Translations under genes and position numbers: made by a program
Notes under the pieces: generated by a model
The model's database searches: none
Told to the model about the DNA's origin: nothing
Seen by the model: only the letters and a program-made list of their open reading frames with translations
From: Branchiostoma lanceolatum
Lineage: Eukaryota > Chordata > Leptocardii > Amphioxiformes > Branchiostomatidae
Length of the DNA stretch: 64,000 nucleotides
Direction of reading: 5' to 3'
Assembly (NCBI RefSeq): GCF_035083965.1
Contig: NC_089737.1
Coordinates: 13,257,029-13,321,028, forward strand
Shown: one piece after another, positions 47,703 through 58,450 of the stretch
Position numbering within the stretch: position 1 is the stretch's first letter
Layout of the letters: each line of letters begins with the position of its first letter

Positions 47703-49439
47703 TTAGGCATTTTTGTTGCGGAGGTCCTCCAGCTTCTCAGCCAGAGCCGCCATGTTGATGGCGCGCAGATGTCCGGCCAGCGCGTCCAGAGTGGCCCGCC
47801 GCCCGTTCTTCATCCTCCACCGCCGGAACGTCTGGTACACCTTCTCGTGCAGGTTTGCACGCTCGCAATCCTGGGGATAAAAGATGTACTAGTATATGAA
47901 AACGGCGAAAGGCATTTAGCCATTAGCCTGGGTACCATTCTAGTTAGTTTCGGTAAAGGATCGAGTGTAGAAGAGCACCCAAGCTAGATAGAAAGTCAGT
48001 AAAGGTGGAACCGTCTACACAATGCAAGCACAGATAGCAGACTTTATCCCTTTACACATACTGCTTTGTGGTTGTCATAATGTAAGATAGCGCCCCAAAA
48101 CCACTATGTTATGTTTATTGAATATCTCGAAGCGCACAGAAAGAGAGAGGGGGGAGAGACAGACAGACAGGCAGACAATCAGACAGACAGGCAGGCAGAC
48201 AGACAGACAACTGTGAGAAATGTGAGAGAGAGGGACAGAGAAAATCAAAAAGATGGAGAGAGAGGGAAGAGAGGAAATGAAGGTGGGAGAAAGAAAAGGA
48301 GAGAGAGAGAATAACCTCAATGGCGTCTATTTCCGGATCCGTCAGTCCGATCTCTCTGGCGATTTTCTTCCACTGCCGAGACCCGACCTCCCCGGCCAGT
48401 CTGTTTAACACTTGGGTCATGCTGAAGCCTGGAACGGCAGGTACCTGTGAGATGTTCTCAATACAGGTTGTTGCTCAATTTACATCAATATACCTGCATG
48501 CATAGCACGTATATTTTGCTCCTACAAAACACCTGTCGTGCACAGCGTAGATTTGTGTGAAGAAATGTACATGTGTGCTGAAATACCGTACAGAAATGTT
48601 TGCCTTTTATCGCGCTTGTACACTGATTCTGCGTGGCGTAAACTTCGCACCGCCAGCCAATGGCAGACCTCTGACAGAGAACACGGGGCGCTGATTGGAC
48701 GGTGCCCAAGACAAAGCCGGTAAGGTGTACGCAAATACGACAAGTGAGAGGCAGTGCGGAAACTAGATATTTTACCGGAAGTTAAAGTGCCTCACCGTGG
48801 TCCTCAGGATCTGACCAGGCCACTTATCGTGTAATAAATGTTACTGTCACTGTTTTCTAGACAGTTTGCATAAAGGGTGCGAAATGCTTATCAAAACGGG
48901 GCAGTTACACATAGACCATCATACTGCTGACTGTACACGCTAGATTTCCTTTTCACACTTAAAAATATGTCGCGCCGCAAATCTCGTGACGTAGAATTTT
49001 CCCGGGAGCGCGCTGATAGACCTCGGCTCGGCGGGCCGTCGACCCTCCCGGCACCGAGGAGATCCCGGGAAGCTCACGGTAGGCTGGTGTCAGGTAAAGA
49101 ATTCAGTGTTTGCCCATGAAAGTTAACAGGAATGTAAAAGGAAATGTACGTACGGATAGTGGAATTCGGCAGAAATACTATGTGAACGATTGTCGGTCTG
49201 AGTGTCAGTCCGGCCGCGGTGACTCATAGTGTCCCACTGAAAAGTGGCCCAACTCTCCTACAAACTCTCCTGGCGAATCATTTTCCCTATAGTATAGCGA
49301 CTACAGGCCTCTGACAGTCTGAGCCAGTCAACTAGCAATAAACAACGTTAAAAGTTCCATGTGAGGCCTATAAATACTAAACACTAGTTCTCAAGAAATC
49401 TTGTGTCTTCTCACCTTGTGCAGCACTTTGGAGGTCCAT
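47703..49439 (-). CDS. Stand-alone FADD-like death-domain protein, copy 2
   Basis: Exons 49439-49415, 48428-48316 and 47870-47703 have lengths 25, 113 and 168 nt, identical to copy 1, and encode 101 residues. The N-terminus is again MDLQSAAQ. Differences from copy 1 include FSMTQ for FSVTQ, ERANL for ERTNL, KNGRRATLDALAG, and RAINMAALAEKL at the end. Reading frames are intact. The donor of exon 2 is GAG|GTTATT, much poorer than GTAGGC (copy 1) or GTGGGC (copy 3). Intron 2 carries a long GA/CAGA purine tract (about 48131-48312). A poly(A) signal (minus-strand AATAAA) is at 47272-47267. Two other candidate first exons lie upstream (49804, 51121). Function as for copy 1. Confidence 0.8.
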
Positions 49440-49779
49440 TTCTGCATGTGATCTTGCACGGAATAAGAGCATAATACAACAGGACTCAGTTTATGTAGCG
49501 TACGGCTTCATGGGTTTCCTCAGGGACGGGCCTCAGGGACGGGCCACAGTGGGGACGGGCGGGACCACCCAAATATAACTGATATTTTCAAACTTGTAAA
49601 TTTCATGGCTTGACACGGGCAACCTGCTTGAATAAAGTTGTACGTCACAGCCAAACTCCACTATCCACGAACTACAAAAATCTCTGACATGACGTGCTGC
49701 GGAGCGACAATCACATTCCTCAATAGTTCATATGGAAAAAAAACACTTTATCACATACATGCTTGTTTTGATTTCTCAC

Positions 49780-49804
49780 CTTGTACTAGATCTTGGTAAT
49801 CCAT
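49780..49804 (-). other. Candidate alternative first exon MDYQDLVQ, unit 2
   Basis: 25-nt exon from ATG (49804) to the donor CAAG|GTGAGA, phase 1. It lies 341 bp upstream of the MDLQSAAQ exon's end of the same gene. No counterpart was found at the equivalent place in unit 1. Confidence 0.45.
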
Positions 49805-50888
49805 TTCGTAAAATGCAGCTTCAAACAGTCAGGTTTGCTGTGTGTGTCCTGTCCCTACAGTCTCTACTCAGTTCGTGCTGATAGTTGTGTTCACAATCCC
49901 AAGAAAGTAAACACTGTGGGCTCAAGTTCCTATCGTGCCCTCAGTTCACCTATGGCCGTAACCATTCAAAAAATGGAGCAGGAGGATATACATTAAGAAT
50001 GTTGCTGTAAACCACTGATGCCATGGATTGCAAAGCACACCCCCAAAGTGACGTGCGCGCTGCCAGATGGCAAAATACGTGTTTATTTCTATATAAACAT
50101 TTAATTTCTCACGTGTGTATTCATGCTTATAAGAAACAAGCAGCCGCGTAAACACCACAGTTTGACTGCATGATGGGATAGTCCGGCAGTAGTTGGAATA
50201 GTGCCAAACTGACCTGAGCCATGCGCAGGGCAAACCCCAAACAATGGACCAGAAAACAAGCTTTCCACGCCCCGGTCCCGTCAGCCCATGCCAAGGATCA
50301 CGTTAACTACGTAAAGCACTCTTGTGAATGTGATCCTTGGCATGGGCTGACGGTATCGGGAAACACTAAAAATCCCTCGACAAACTTAGACATTCACTAT
50401 TCTCGCGACCTTTTAAGGGTGAAGATGACGTTATTCATATTAAGGTCACAGATGCCATATTGACAAGGATGCGTAAGATCACGAAAACGAAGGATACTCC
50501 TAACGATGTAGTCTTGGATCTCAATTTACCCAATATCAGCCATGGGATCCTAGACTCGCACTTGTCCCCTACCGGCACAGCCAGTTGGGGAATTTACTTT
50601 CTGAATGGCTGACAAAACAATTGTCGCAACTTGCTTGTCCCATTCGCCAACCAGAGAATTAGTTTTCTGTAACTTAGTATTTTCTAAAAAAATCAAAAAT
50701 ACACCATCGATCATGTATAACAATATGGAAATAATGTAATGTATCCTTTATATGGACAGTTGTTTTTACTGGGACAGATATTGTCTAACATCATTTGTCT
50801 TCTAGTATGAATATCTGTTCAAAAAAAATTGGAACATAATGATTCTAAAATCATCAACGTGTAGATGATATCCATATGAAAACAATAC

Positions 50889-50901
50889 CTTGGAGATCCA
50901 T
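50889..50901 (-). other. Candidate micro first exon, 4 residues (MDLQ)
   Basis: Paralogue of 44226-44238: ATGGATCTCCAAG before GTATTG, phase 1. Weak donor; low support on its own. Confidence 0.25.
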
Positions 50902-51096
50902 GTTCAGGTGTGTTTTTCCAGCAAGAATCAACGTTGAACAGTTGAAGCAAAGAGTCGGTATCGAGGAGGCGGTATCATACCTGCGGGGCACTGGCTACCA
51001 AGGTGGTGCTACCGAAAAGACAATCATTTGGCACATTGATTCCTCAAAACTGAGTTTGAAAAAAAAAAGGTTTACATAATTGATCTATTGTCTCAC

Positions 51097-51121
51097 CTTG
51101 CACTGGGCATTGGTGATCCAT
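51097..51121 (-). other. Candidate alternative first exon MDHQCPVQ, unit 2
   Basis: 25-nt exon, ATG at 51121, donor CAAG|GTGAGA, phase 1. It encodes the same eight residues as 45579-45555, so it was kept intact after duplication. Would splice to exon 2 of copy 2 at 48428. Confidence 0.5.
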
Positions 51122-53099
51122 TTCCTTACTGTCCCCAAAATGCAGCTTCAAACAAGTACGGTTGCTGTGTGTGTTCGGTCTCTACAGTCCCTGCTCCGGC
51201 GTCGTTTTGCCGCGAAGGCACAGGTCCGCCAGGCCTTACCTTGCCTGAAGAGCAAATACGCGTCTCTGTTTGCCCGTTTGCCCCGTGCAGCCCCCTTGCA
51301 CCGTGACGTCACGGCGCACGCGGCACGTACGGGCGATACCAAACTGCCAAGGAAAAAGGAGGACGGCAAGAATGTTGCTCACAAAGTTGTCCGTAAACGA
51401 TCAGCTGGTAAAATTCTTTTGCATTTATTTATCGACGTTTCATTTCTAACGTGCCCATAAGAACCAAATAACCGTGTAAACTGTACAATCATTGACTGTA
51501 TGATGTGATAGTCCATCCGAGGAGGTTACCCCACCAATGCCCCGGGCTGGACTTGTGCCAAACTAACCTGAGCAAGACAAACAATACACAATGTGTACAC
51601 AGACATTGTGGGAGGGGGAGGAAGTACCTAATATACATGTGCATGCATTTTGTGCACAGTCAAAGGATTCCCCGTCTCCATGTGTCAATCTTTACTTATA
51701 GATACATGCATATGGGCGTGCACGGTACCGCTACTCAAGTCTAGATCTGCCAACCTTTGATTATAGATACATGCATATGGGCGTGTACAGTAGTTAAAGT
51801 CCGACCCGGGATTCCACCATATAGCTACTCGGGATACAAAAAAAGCAGCCTGTTTGACGCATGTATCTATTTGTATGTATGTGTTTCTGACCCACGAGGT
51901 AACTAAGTCTCCCATATTATATTGTCTTGCGTTTTTCAAATTTTTAAAACGTCATCATCGCCCTGCGATGGACATCCATTCGGAGTGTTTTGCATTTTAT
52001 TTTCATCTACATATATACTGACTGCGGCGAATGTTTCATTCTTATTTTAATAAAAAATGACACTGACGTCATATGGTTTTCATAAGAGTATATTCTGCAC
52101 AGAACACCATAATATTGTAAGCTCTACACACCCTTGGGCACCAGGAAAGGGAATAGAAAAATCTTTTGGAGGTAAAATCTGCAGCAGTGAATACGTCGTT
52201 GATAGAGAATATGTACACGAATCATCTGTTGTACAGAGAACAATATACTGTATACAACTTCTTAATTTATATTTTCACCACGAAATTTGAGATATACATA
52301 CAATTGCAAGAACAGAGAGCGATTTAAAGCTCGAACTGTCAGTACATCTAACCGTTGGTCACTTCGTAGCAAAGACCTTTACCGCATAAATCCTTCATAG
52401 AAGGCATATTATTAGCATTAACTCTACTGCAACATTGACGTTCCTCGCATAGATTTATCTCAGTCACGACCGGATATTTACAGCGCATCTTGATATCAGA
52501 GAAATGATTGCATACAATATCATGAAATATGACATCTGGCATATCTACACACTCTTAGAAATTACCAAACTCAAACTAAGTCTGAGAAATATGAAAGTAT
52601 ACGACAGACGGACTATGCGCCAAGACGGGTGGGTTTCCAGCAATCTGAAGAAAAAGGAATTAAAACGTGACTTTATTAATAAACAACATGCATGTAAAGA
52701 AATATATACAAAGTAACTATACCAAGTAATAAAGAAAAAGTTAACGTTATAAGACGGTTTCCCACAGATATTTCATTCAAGTGAACTGACTTCTATAATA
52801 AAGATATCAGACAAGAAATTCTGAAGTAGACGATATACAAGTCACTGTCAAAAGACAGCTGTCTAAAACGCCTGACAAAATCTATACAGTTGCTTGTATA
52901 ATGAGTAACATTTGTACTGTGTAGTTATTACCCGATGTCTAACCTTCATCGATGTAACTGATGCAAGAAGGTGGCTATAGCTAGAACTGCGGTTGACTTT
53001 GTATAGTTTTACTAACTTAGAGCTATCCTACAACAAGCAGTCTCTTTTCTTAGCATTATACAGCTTCTCAAATCATGTAAACAAACCTTGTGAAGAACT

Positions 53100-53339
53100 T
53101 TAGGCATTTTTGTTGCGGAGGTCCTCCAGCTTCTCAGCCAGAGCCGCCATGTTGATGGCCCGCAGATGTCCGGCCAGCACGTCCAGAGTGGCCCGCCGGC
53201 CGGTCTTCATCCTCCACCGCCGGAACGTCTGGTACACCTTCTCGTGCAGGTTCGTGCGCTCGCAATCCTGGGGATGAAAGATGTATATGAAAACGGCGAA
53301 ACGGCAAAATGCATTAACCTGGGTGTCATTCTAGTTAGT

Positions 53340-53385
<46 letters not shown>

Positions 53386-55646
53386 TAGAGAAAGAAAGAG
53401 AGAGAGACAGACCATGCCCGTAGCCAGGGAACCCCCCAGCATGAGACAGACAGAGAGAGAGAGACAGACAGACTAGGAGACAGTCAGAGAGACAGAGACG
53501 GACAGACAAATCGATGTGGGGATAGGATGATGAGAGAGAGACAGAGAATGATACAGAGGTGAGAGGGAGAAAGAGGGACTGAGAAAGATGGAGAGAGAGG
53601 GTAAGATAGGCGAGAACAAGGTGGGAAAGAGGGAGAGAGAGAAGCCCACCTCAATGGCGTCTATTTCCGGATCCGTCAGTCCGATCTCTCTGGCGATTCT
53701 CTTCCACTGGCGAGACCCGACCTCCCCGGCAAATCTGTTCAACACTTGGGTAACGCTGAAGCCTGGAACGACATGGGAAGTTCTGTTAATACAGGTTATT
53801 TCTCAATTTACATGTATATATCATTGCGTGTATGTGTACCGCGTGTATTTTGCTCCTACAAAGCACGTTAAGTGATAGCACTGAACTGTCGTGCACCGGT
53901 GTTGATTTGTGTAACGAAATGTGTGCCGTACAACATTACAAACGGGTTTGCCATTTATTGACTCAAGCGCGCTTGTTTGGTAGCATTGGACTTCGACCCG
54001 ACACGGAGCGCTGATTGGACGGTGTGCAAGATAAAATCCAATAAGGGAGTTTCCCTCCCCACAAAATGCCGCTCCGCGAATCCCGTCCCATTAAAACTGT
54101 ACGGAGCGCGCTGAATGATCCGGGCAGGCGGGCAGTGTGCGGCGCGGGCACCGGGGAGATCCCGGAATGCTCACGGCAAACTGCCGAGAATCGTACCGGG
54201 CTGGTACTTCAGTCTTTGCCTATGAAATTTCACAGAGAAATACATTAAGGTAATAGTAAGAAACAGATGACGGGATATTCAAATATATTCACTTGCTAAT
54301 TCTTTATTATTTTTTAAAGAATTTCAATTCCACCTTTACGTACTGGCACTATACCGGAAGTTACATATGTAGTAACGATGCTGTGGGAAATATCTTGGAA
54401 AGTGGATCTGATAGTAACACTAAGGTCGATGTAGACATTAAACTTGCTTACAGAAAACTGCAAGTCAGGCCAAATTTCAACAACGGCGAATCTACTCAAC
54501 ACATCGACCGATATCGTGGTGACTGACATGCGCGTGCGCGCGGGCAACAGCCTCACTCACTCACTGACTCCGACTCACTCCGCCCGCCCCGCCCGCCCCG
54601 CCCGCCCCGCCCCGCCCCGCCCCGCCCGCCCCGCCCGCCCCGCCCGCCCCAAACGCCCCGCACGCCCCGCCCGCCCCGCACGCCCCGCACGCCCCGCCCG
54701 CCCCGCACGCCCCGCCCGCCCCGCCCGCCCCGCCCGCCCCGCCCGCCCCAAACGCCCCAAACGCCCCAAACGCCCCGCCCGCCCCGCCCGCCCCGCCCGC
54801 CCCGCCCGCCCCGCCCGCCCCAAACGCCCCAAACGCCCCGCACGCCCCGCCCGCCCCGCCCGCCCCAAACGCCCCAAACGCCCCGCACGCCCCAAACGCC
54901 CCGCACGCCCCGCCCGCCCCGCACGCCCCGCACGCCCCAAACGCCCCAAACGCCCCAAACGCCCCGCCCGCCCCGCACGCCCCGCACGCCCCAAACGCCC
55001 CAAACGCCCCAAACGCCCCGAGCACGCCCCGAGCACGCCCCGCCCGCCCCGCCCGCCCCAAACGCCCCGCACGCCCCAAACGCCCCGCACGCCCCGCACG
55101 CCCCGCCCGCCCCGCACGCCCCAAACGCCCCGCACGCCCCAAACGCCCCAAACGCCCCAAACGCCCCGCCCGCCCCGCACGCCCCGCCCGCCCCGCACGC
55201 CCCGCCCGCCCCGCACGCCCCCGCCCGCCCCGCCCGCCCCAAACGCCCCAAACGCCCCGCCCGCCCCGCCCGCCCCGCCCGCCCCAAACGCCCCAAACGC
55301 CCCGCCCGCCCCGCCCGCCCCGCACGCCCCAAACGCCCCGCACGCCCCGCACGCCCCGCCCGCCCCGCACGCCCCCGCCCGCCCCGCCCGCCCCAAACGC
55401 CCCAAACGCCCCGCCCGCCCCGCCCGCCCCGCCCGCCCCGCCCGCCCCAAACGCCCCAAACGCCCCGCCCGCCCCGCACGCCCCGCACGCCCCAAACGCC
55501 CCAAACGCCCCGCACGCCCCGCACGCCCCGCCCGCCCCAAACGCCCCAAACGCCCCGCACGCCCCGCACGCCCCAATGTGGTACACACGCTAGGTATTTG
55601 ATGATTGTTCTATTGTCTTACCTTGAACGGGACTTCGGTGATCCAT
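53100..55646 (-). CDS. Stand-alone FADD-like death-domain protein, copy 3
   Basis: Exons 55646-55622, 53762-53650 and 53267-53100 (again 25, 113 and 168 nt) encode 101 residues. The first exon gives MDHRSPVQ with donor CAAG|GTAAGA; no MDLQSAAQ exon was found in this unit. Exon 2 has NRFAGEVG and WKRIAREIG where copies 1 and 2 have NRLAGEVG and WKKIAREIG. Exon 3 has WRMKTGRRATLDVLAG and RAINMAALAEKL. Frames and splice sites are intact (donors GTAAGA and GTGGGC). Intron 1 contains a 1-kb GC minisatellite (54575-55575) that could hinder transcription or splicing. A minus-strand AATAAA is at 52677-52672. Function inferred from fold, as for copy 1. Confidence 0.78.
53341..53640. repeat. Purine-rich GA/CAGA tract in intron 2 of copy 3
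   Basis: (GA)n runs and GACAGACAGA words, in the same intron position as 41167-41262 (copy 1) and 48131-48312 (copy 2). The tract predates the duplications and has grown to different lengths. Open frames across it are artefacts. Confidence 0.8.
54575..55575. repeat. GC minisatellite, 9-bp unit, about 110 copies
   Basis: The unit is CGCCCC followed by GCC, GCA or AAA, in an irregular order, with rare slips (CGAGCACGCCCCGAGCACG near 55020; an extra C near 55217 and 55374). The 9-bp period is a multiple of three, so several frames stay open for more than 330 codons; these are not genes. The minus strand is G-rich (GGGGCGGGC). Lies in intron 1 of death-domain copy 3. Confidence 0.95.
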
Positions 55647-56079
55647 TTCCGCGATTTGTCCCAAAAAGCAGCTTCGAACAGTTGCGTTTGCCATTCTGTG
55701 CCACCGGTGCACCACCACCAATATCACCACTACCAATGTGGTACACACGCTACACTTGTGAGTATGCCACCGGTCCTATATATAGGGGAAACACGCGTTG
55801 TCGTGCATAGCGCGGGGATTCCCCCGTGTGACGCGGGCGTAAGGGGATTCCCAGGGACGCGGGTGGGTGTTTACCAACTCGTAAAATGCGTTTGTATTTA
55901 TTTCACAGACAGCCGGTAAACACTACAGTATGACTCGGGTATGGTGTGACAGTCCGCCAATGCCCAGGTTGTACTACTGCCGATCTAACCTGAGCAAGGC
56001 AAACAATAGGTGTGATATTATTACTCCAGGAAGGAGGATGACCTCCTTCTGGGAGTATTGGGATTGCATTTGTTTGCGC

Positions 56080-56456
56080 GTTCGCAGCTATAACTCACGA
56101 TCCCGTTGTCGCATTGGTGTGTAACTTGGCATATCGTTTGCCTGGTTCGGCGTGGTGATGCACAATAGCTTTGTTACACCATAACTACTTTAAACGTCAA
56201 TCCAATATCGTAATTGCACCCCTATAATTAATGCTATGTCCCACTGCCCTGCCATAGGGACCATGTTATAATCCGTTATGCATGACTGGAACACTTCAGG
56301 CAGATACGGGGTATAAATCTTCCTTACTTGCTGTGATCGTATAGTCACTGTTACATTGAAAAATAGACAACGTGCATCACCACACGCAACCTAGCAAACT
56401 ATATACCAAGTTACATACCAATGCGGCAACGGGAATTGTGAGTTTTCGCTGCGAAC
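56080..56456. mobile_element. Inverted-repeat element, arms about 84 bp
   Basis: The left arm 56080-56163 (GTTCGCAGC ... GTGGTGATGCAC) and right arm 56372-56456 (GTGCATCACCAC ... GCTGCGAAC) are reverse complements with scattered mismatches around a spacer of about 210 bp. No coding capacity. Confidence 0.65.
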
Positions 56457-57176
56457 ATGTGCCGAGTGAGCTTCAGTCTGTGTATTAAGTATGCCGTGTC
56501 CCTCGCAACTCGCATACAGTATGTGCGCACGGGACCACGGACGATGCATTTTTACGCACAGTGTGAAAAAGGCAAATCTCTGGACCTTCAAACTTACCAC
56601 ACTTGTAGTTTCTAATACGGAGGCTGTGACAATGTAAAAATTTTACGCAGGGGGTGAAAGATTGTTGAGAAATATCTCTCAGAAAAGTGTGCGCGCCAAT
56701 GTCACTTCCGGGTGGTTAGATCCGGTGACCTTTGACCTTCGTGAAATGTTAATATAAATGAGCCTTTTTTTATTGCAAATAGCTTGATAGCTATAGATCA
56801 GGCCGGCCTGCAATAAATTGTGGAAAGAGGATTTACTGCATATTTGTGATTTCTGATACATCTTAGTTGTAAGGCTGAATGGTTCGTTGATAATTGAAAA
56901 GGGGCCATCTAGATCTAACTTTGTGACTTTGCCCGGAATTTCTAGATCCCATCTGTGCCATACTGTAAAAACATACTTTTCAGCAGGTTGACCACTCCTG
57001 TATTGAAAGAAAAACAAACACTTTTTCTTTACTTGTTTTAAAACACTACTTGGACTGAGAAGAGATGCAATTTGTGTGGGTCAATATTTGTACATACTAT
57101 AAATACTTCATGGAGAATTGTGTCCTACGGACTCTTGTTAATAATGTAATGATATTATTAATAATATTAATGATGT

Positions 57177-57300
57177 CAGGTGCGCCGATCGGCCAGGTGC
57201 GGCATGGCACGCGCCATGGCGCGCCTTGTAAATTTTACAAGCGACGGCGCGTGCCATGCGCGGCGCGTGCCATGGCGCACCTGACCGATCGGCGCACCTG
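57177..57300. repeat. GC-rich palindrome beside a G run
   Basis: CAGGTGCGCCGATCGG at the left is exactly complemented by CCGATCGGCGCACCTG at the right. Inner blocks built on GGCACGCGCCATGGCGCG also pair, around a central TTGTAAATTTTACAA. Should extrude or fold as a long stem. Confidence 0.75.
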
Positions 57301-57459
57301 GCATTCGTCATTCGATAAGGATGCCAGGGGGGGGGGGGGGGGGCGGCGGTAAAATGTTTCGGTTTAACCTGCTAATAAAACACGTCAGGGTTGTTTGTCA
57401 GCAAATAGTAAACGGGGTCCGCTGCTGGAGGGACAAATAACTGCATCCCTTAATGTTAA

Positions 57460-57690
57460 GGATTGAAGTAAGGTGAAGTGAACGGGGATTTGATACACTG
57501 CTCTGTCACCTCTAACCGGTCCAGCCAGGTTGCAGTGCATGTACCATTATTGAAGTCTGCCCATATCAACTTCAGAAAGGGTTTCTCACTTACAATTTAA
57601 TCTGACATGCGAGATTCGAACCCGCGCCCAATTGACCATGTAGTTCATGAAATGGAACTGCTAACCACTGCACTACATGCCACTCTCGTG
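57460..57690 (-). mobile_element. tRNA-derived SINE-like element
   Basis: On the minus strand a tRNA-like head (TGGCATGTAGTGCAGTGG TTAGCA, then GGGTTCGAATC) is followed by about 150 bp of non-tRNA body. The head has boxes A and B at near-tRNA spacing but does not fold as a clean cloverleaf. Poor chance of being a real tRNA gene. Confidence 0.45.
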
Positions 57691-57867
57691 ATTTCTATAT
57701 ATCTTGTCATAGACTTGTGATACTTGTGTTCATGATTTGGCTTTAACCTAACAAATGCATAATCAAATGGCTGCAAGGCAAGGCGAATGAGCGGGGCTGA
57801 TACTAAAATAATGTCGTATAGAATGTTCTAGAATGTTCGTGTACATGTCTGATAGCATTTTTTTCCT

Positions 57868-58450
57868 TGCGTGGTTGAGTAAACTTTGAACCCCCACCCA
57901 ATCACAGACCTCTATTTGCGAATACTGAGCGCTGATTGGATGGTGCTCCGAAGACAAACAAGGCCGATAAGGTAAACACGCAAGGTGAGACCCAGCACGG
58001 GGAAAGGCAGAACGCACTGCAAAACACGACTAGGCTTATCATGGACTTTCTTTGAACTAGCGTTATTCTCACTCTATATCTAAAGCGGTATCAAACACAC
58101 TTACAGTGGCTTGCTGTGGGGGCGAATAGCGGGGGGAGATGTCTATCAAAACGGGACGGTTAGAATTATACATGCAACATCAAACTGCTAACAGTCCCTC
58201 ACTTTTCAGTCGGGCTGCAAATATTATCCTTTCAAGCACGTTGACTACCTTTGCAGACTTGCATCGTACTGTAAAACGCCTCTGGTATGACGCTAGATTT
58301 TCTCTCGCTATATGTCGCGCCGCGAATCCCGTCCCGTAAAAGTTCCCTGGCCGGGGAGCGCACTGATACACCTCGGCGGGTGGGCAACACACAGGCACCG
58401 ATGAGACCCCGACAAGCTCACGATAGGATAGCCCCAGGCTACGGCTTTAG
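57868..58450 (-). pseudogene. Relic of a fourth death-domain unit (intron 1 only)
   Basis: GCGTGGTTGAGTAAACTTTG, GCGCTGATTGGATGGTGC, AAGGCCGATAAGGTAAAC, TATGTCGCGCCGCGAATCCC and the following GGGGAGCGCACTGAT match intron-1 sequence of units 1-3 in the same order (41530-42060, 48630-49080, 53960-54190). No exon 1, 2 or 3 was found around it, so this is a truncated copy. Confidence 0.6.

Larger units (their letters stand above)
39600..55950. repeat. Tandem segmental duplication, three units
   Basis: Unit 1 (about 39.6-46.5 kb), unit 2 (about 46.5-51.9 kb) and unit 3 (about 51.9-55.9 kb) each contain a minus-strand death-domain gene and matching flanks. Units 2 and 3 are nearly identical across the 3' flank (46530-47700 versus 51940-53090). 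Units 1 and 2 are nearly identical upstream of the gene (43660-44280 versus 50330-50950). The gene flank at 39640-40260 is an older, more diverged match. Unit 1 holds about 1.1 kb (44.3-45.45 kb) absent from unit 2. Confidence 0.85.
55960..57460. other. Non-coding spacer with two palindromic elements
   Basis: No exon recognised. It contains a small hairpin (about 56021-56058: TACTCC...GGAGGATGACCTCC...GGGAGTA), the inverted repeat at 56080-56456 and the palindrome at 57177-57300 followed by 17 G residues (57327-57343). Confidence 0.45.

Noticed and set aside
46938-52542. Paired minus-strand frames (46938-47138 and 52348-52542) with similar protein sequence
   Set aside because: The similarity comes from the segmental duplication. 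They lie in the 3' flank of the death-domain genes and have no recognisable domain.
54444-55601. Very long open frames (over 330 codons) on both strands, rich in Ala/Arg/Pro or Gly
   Set aside because: They are produced by the 9-bp GC minisatellite, whose period is a multiple of three; several frames are open at once and none has family or splice context.
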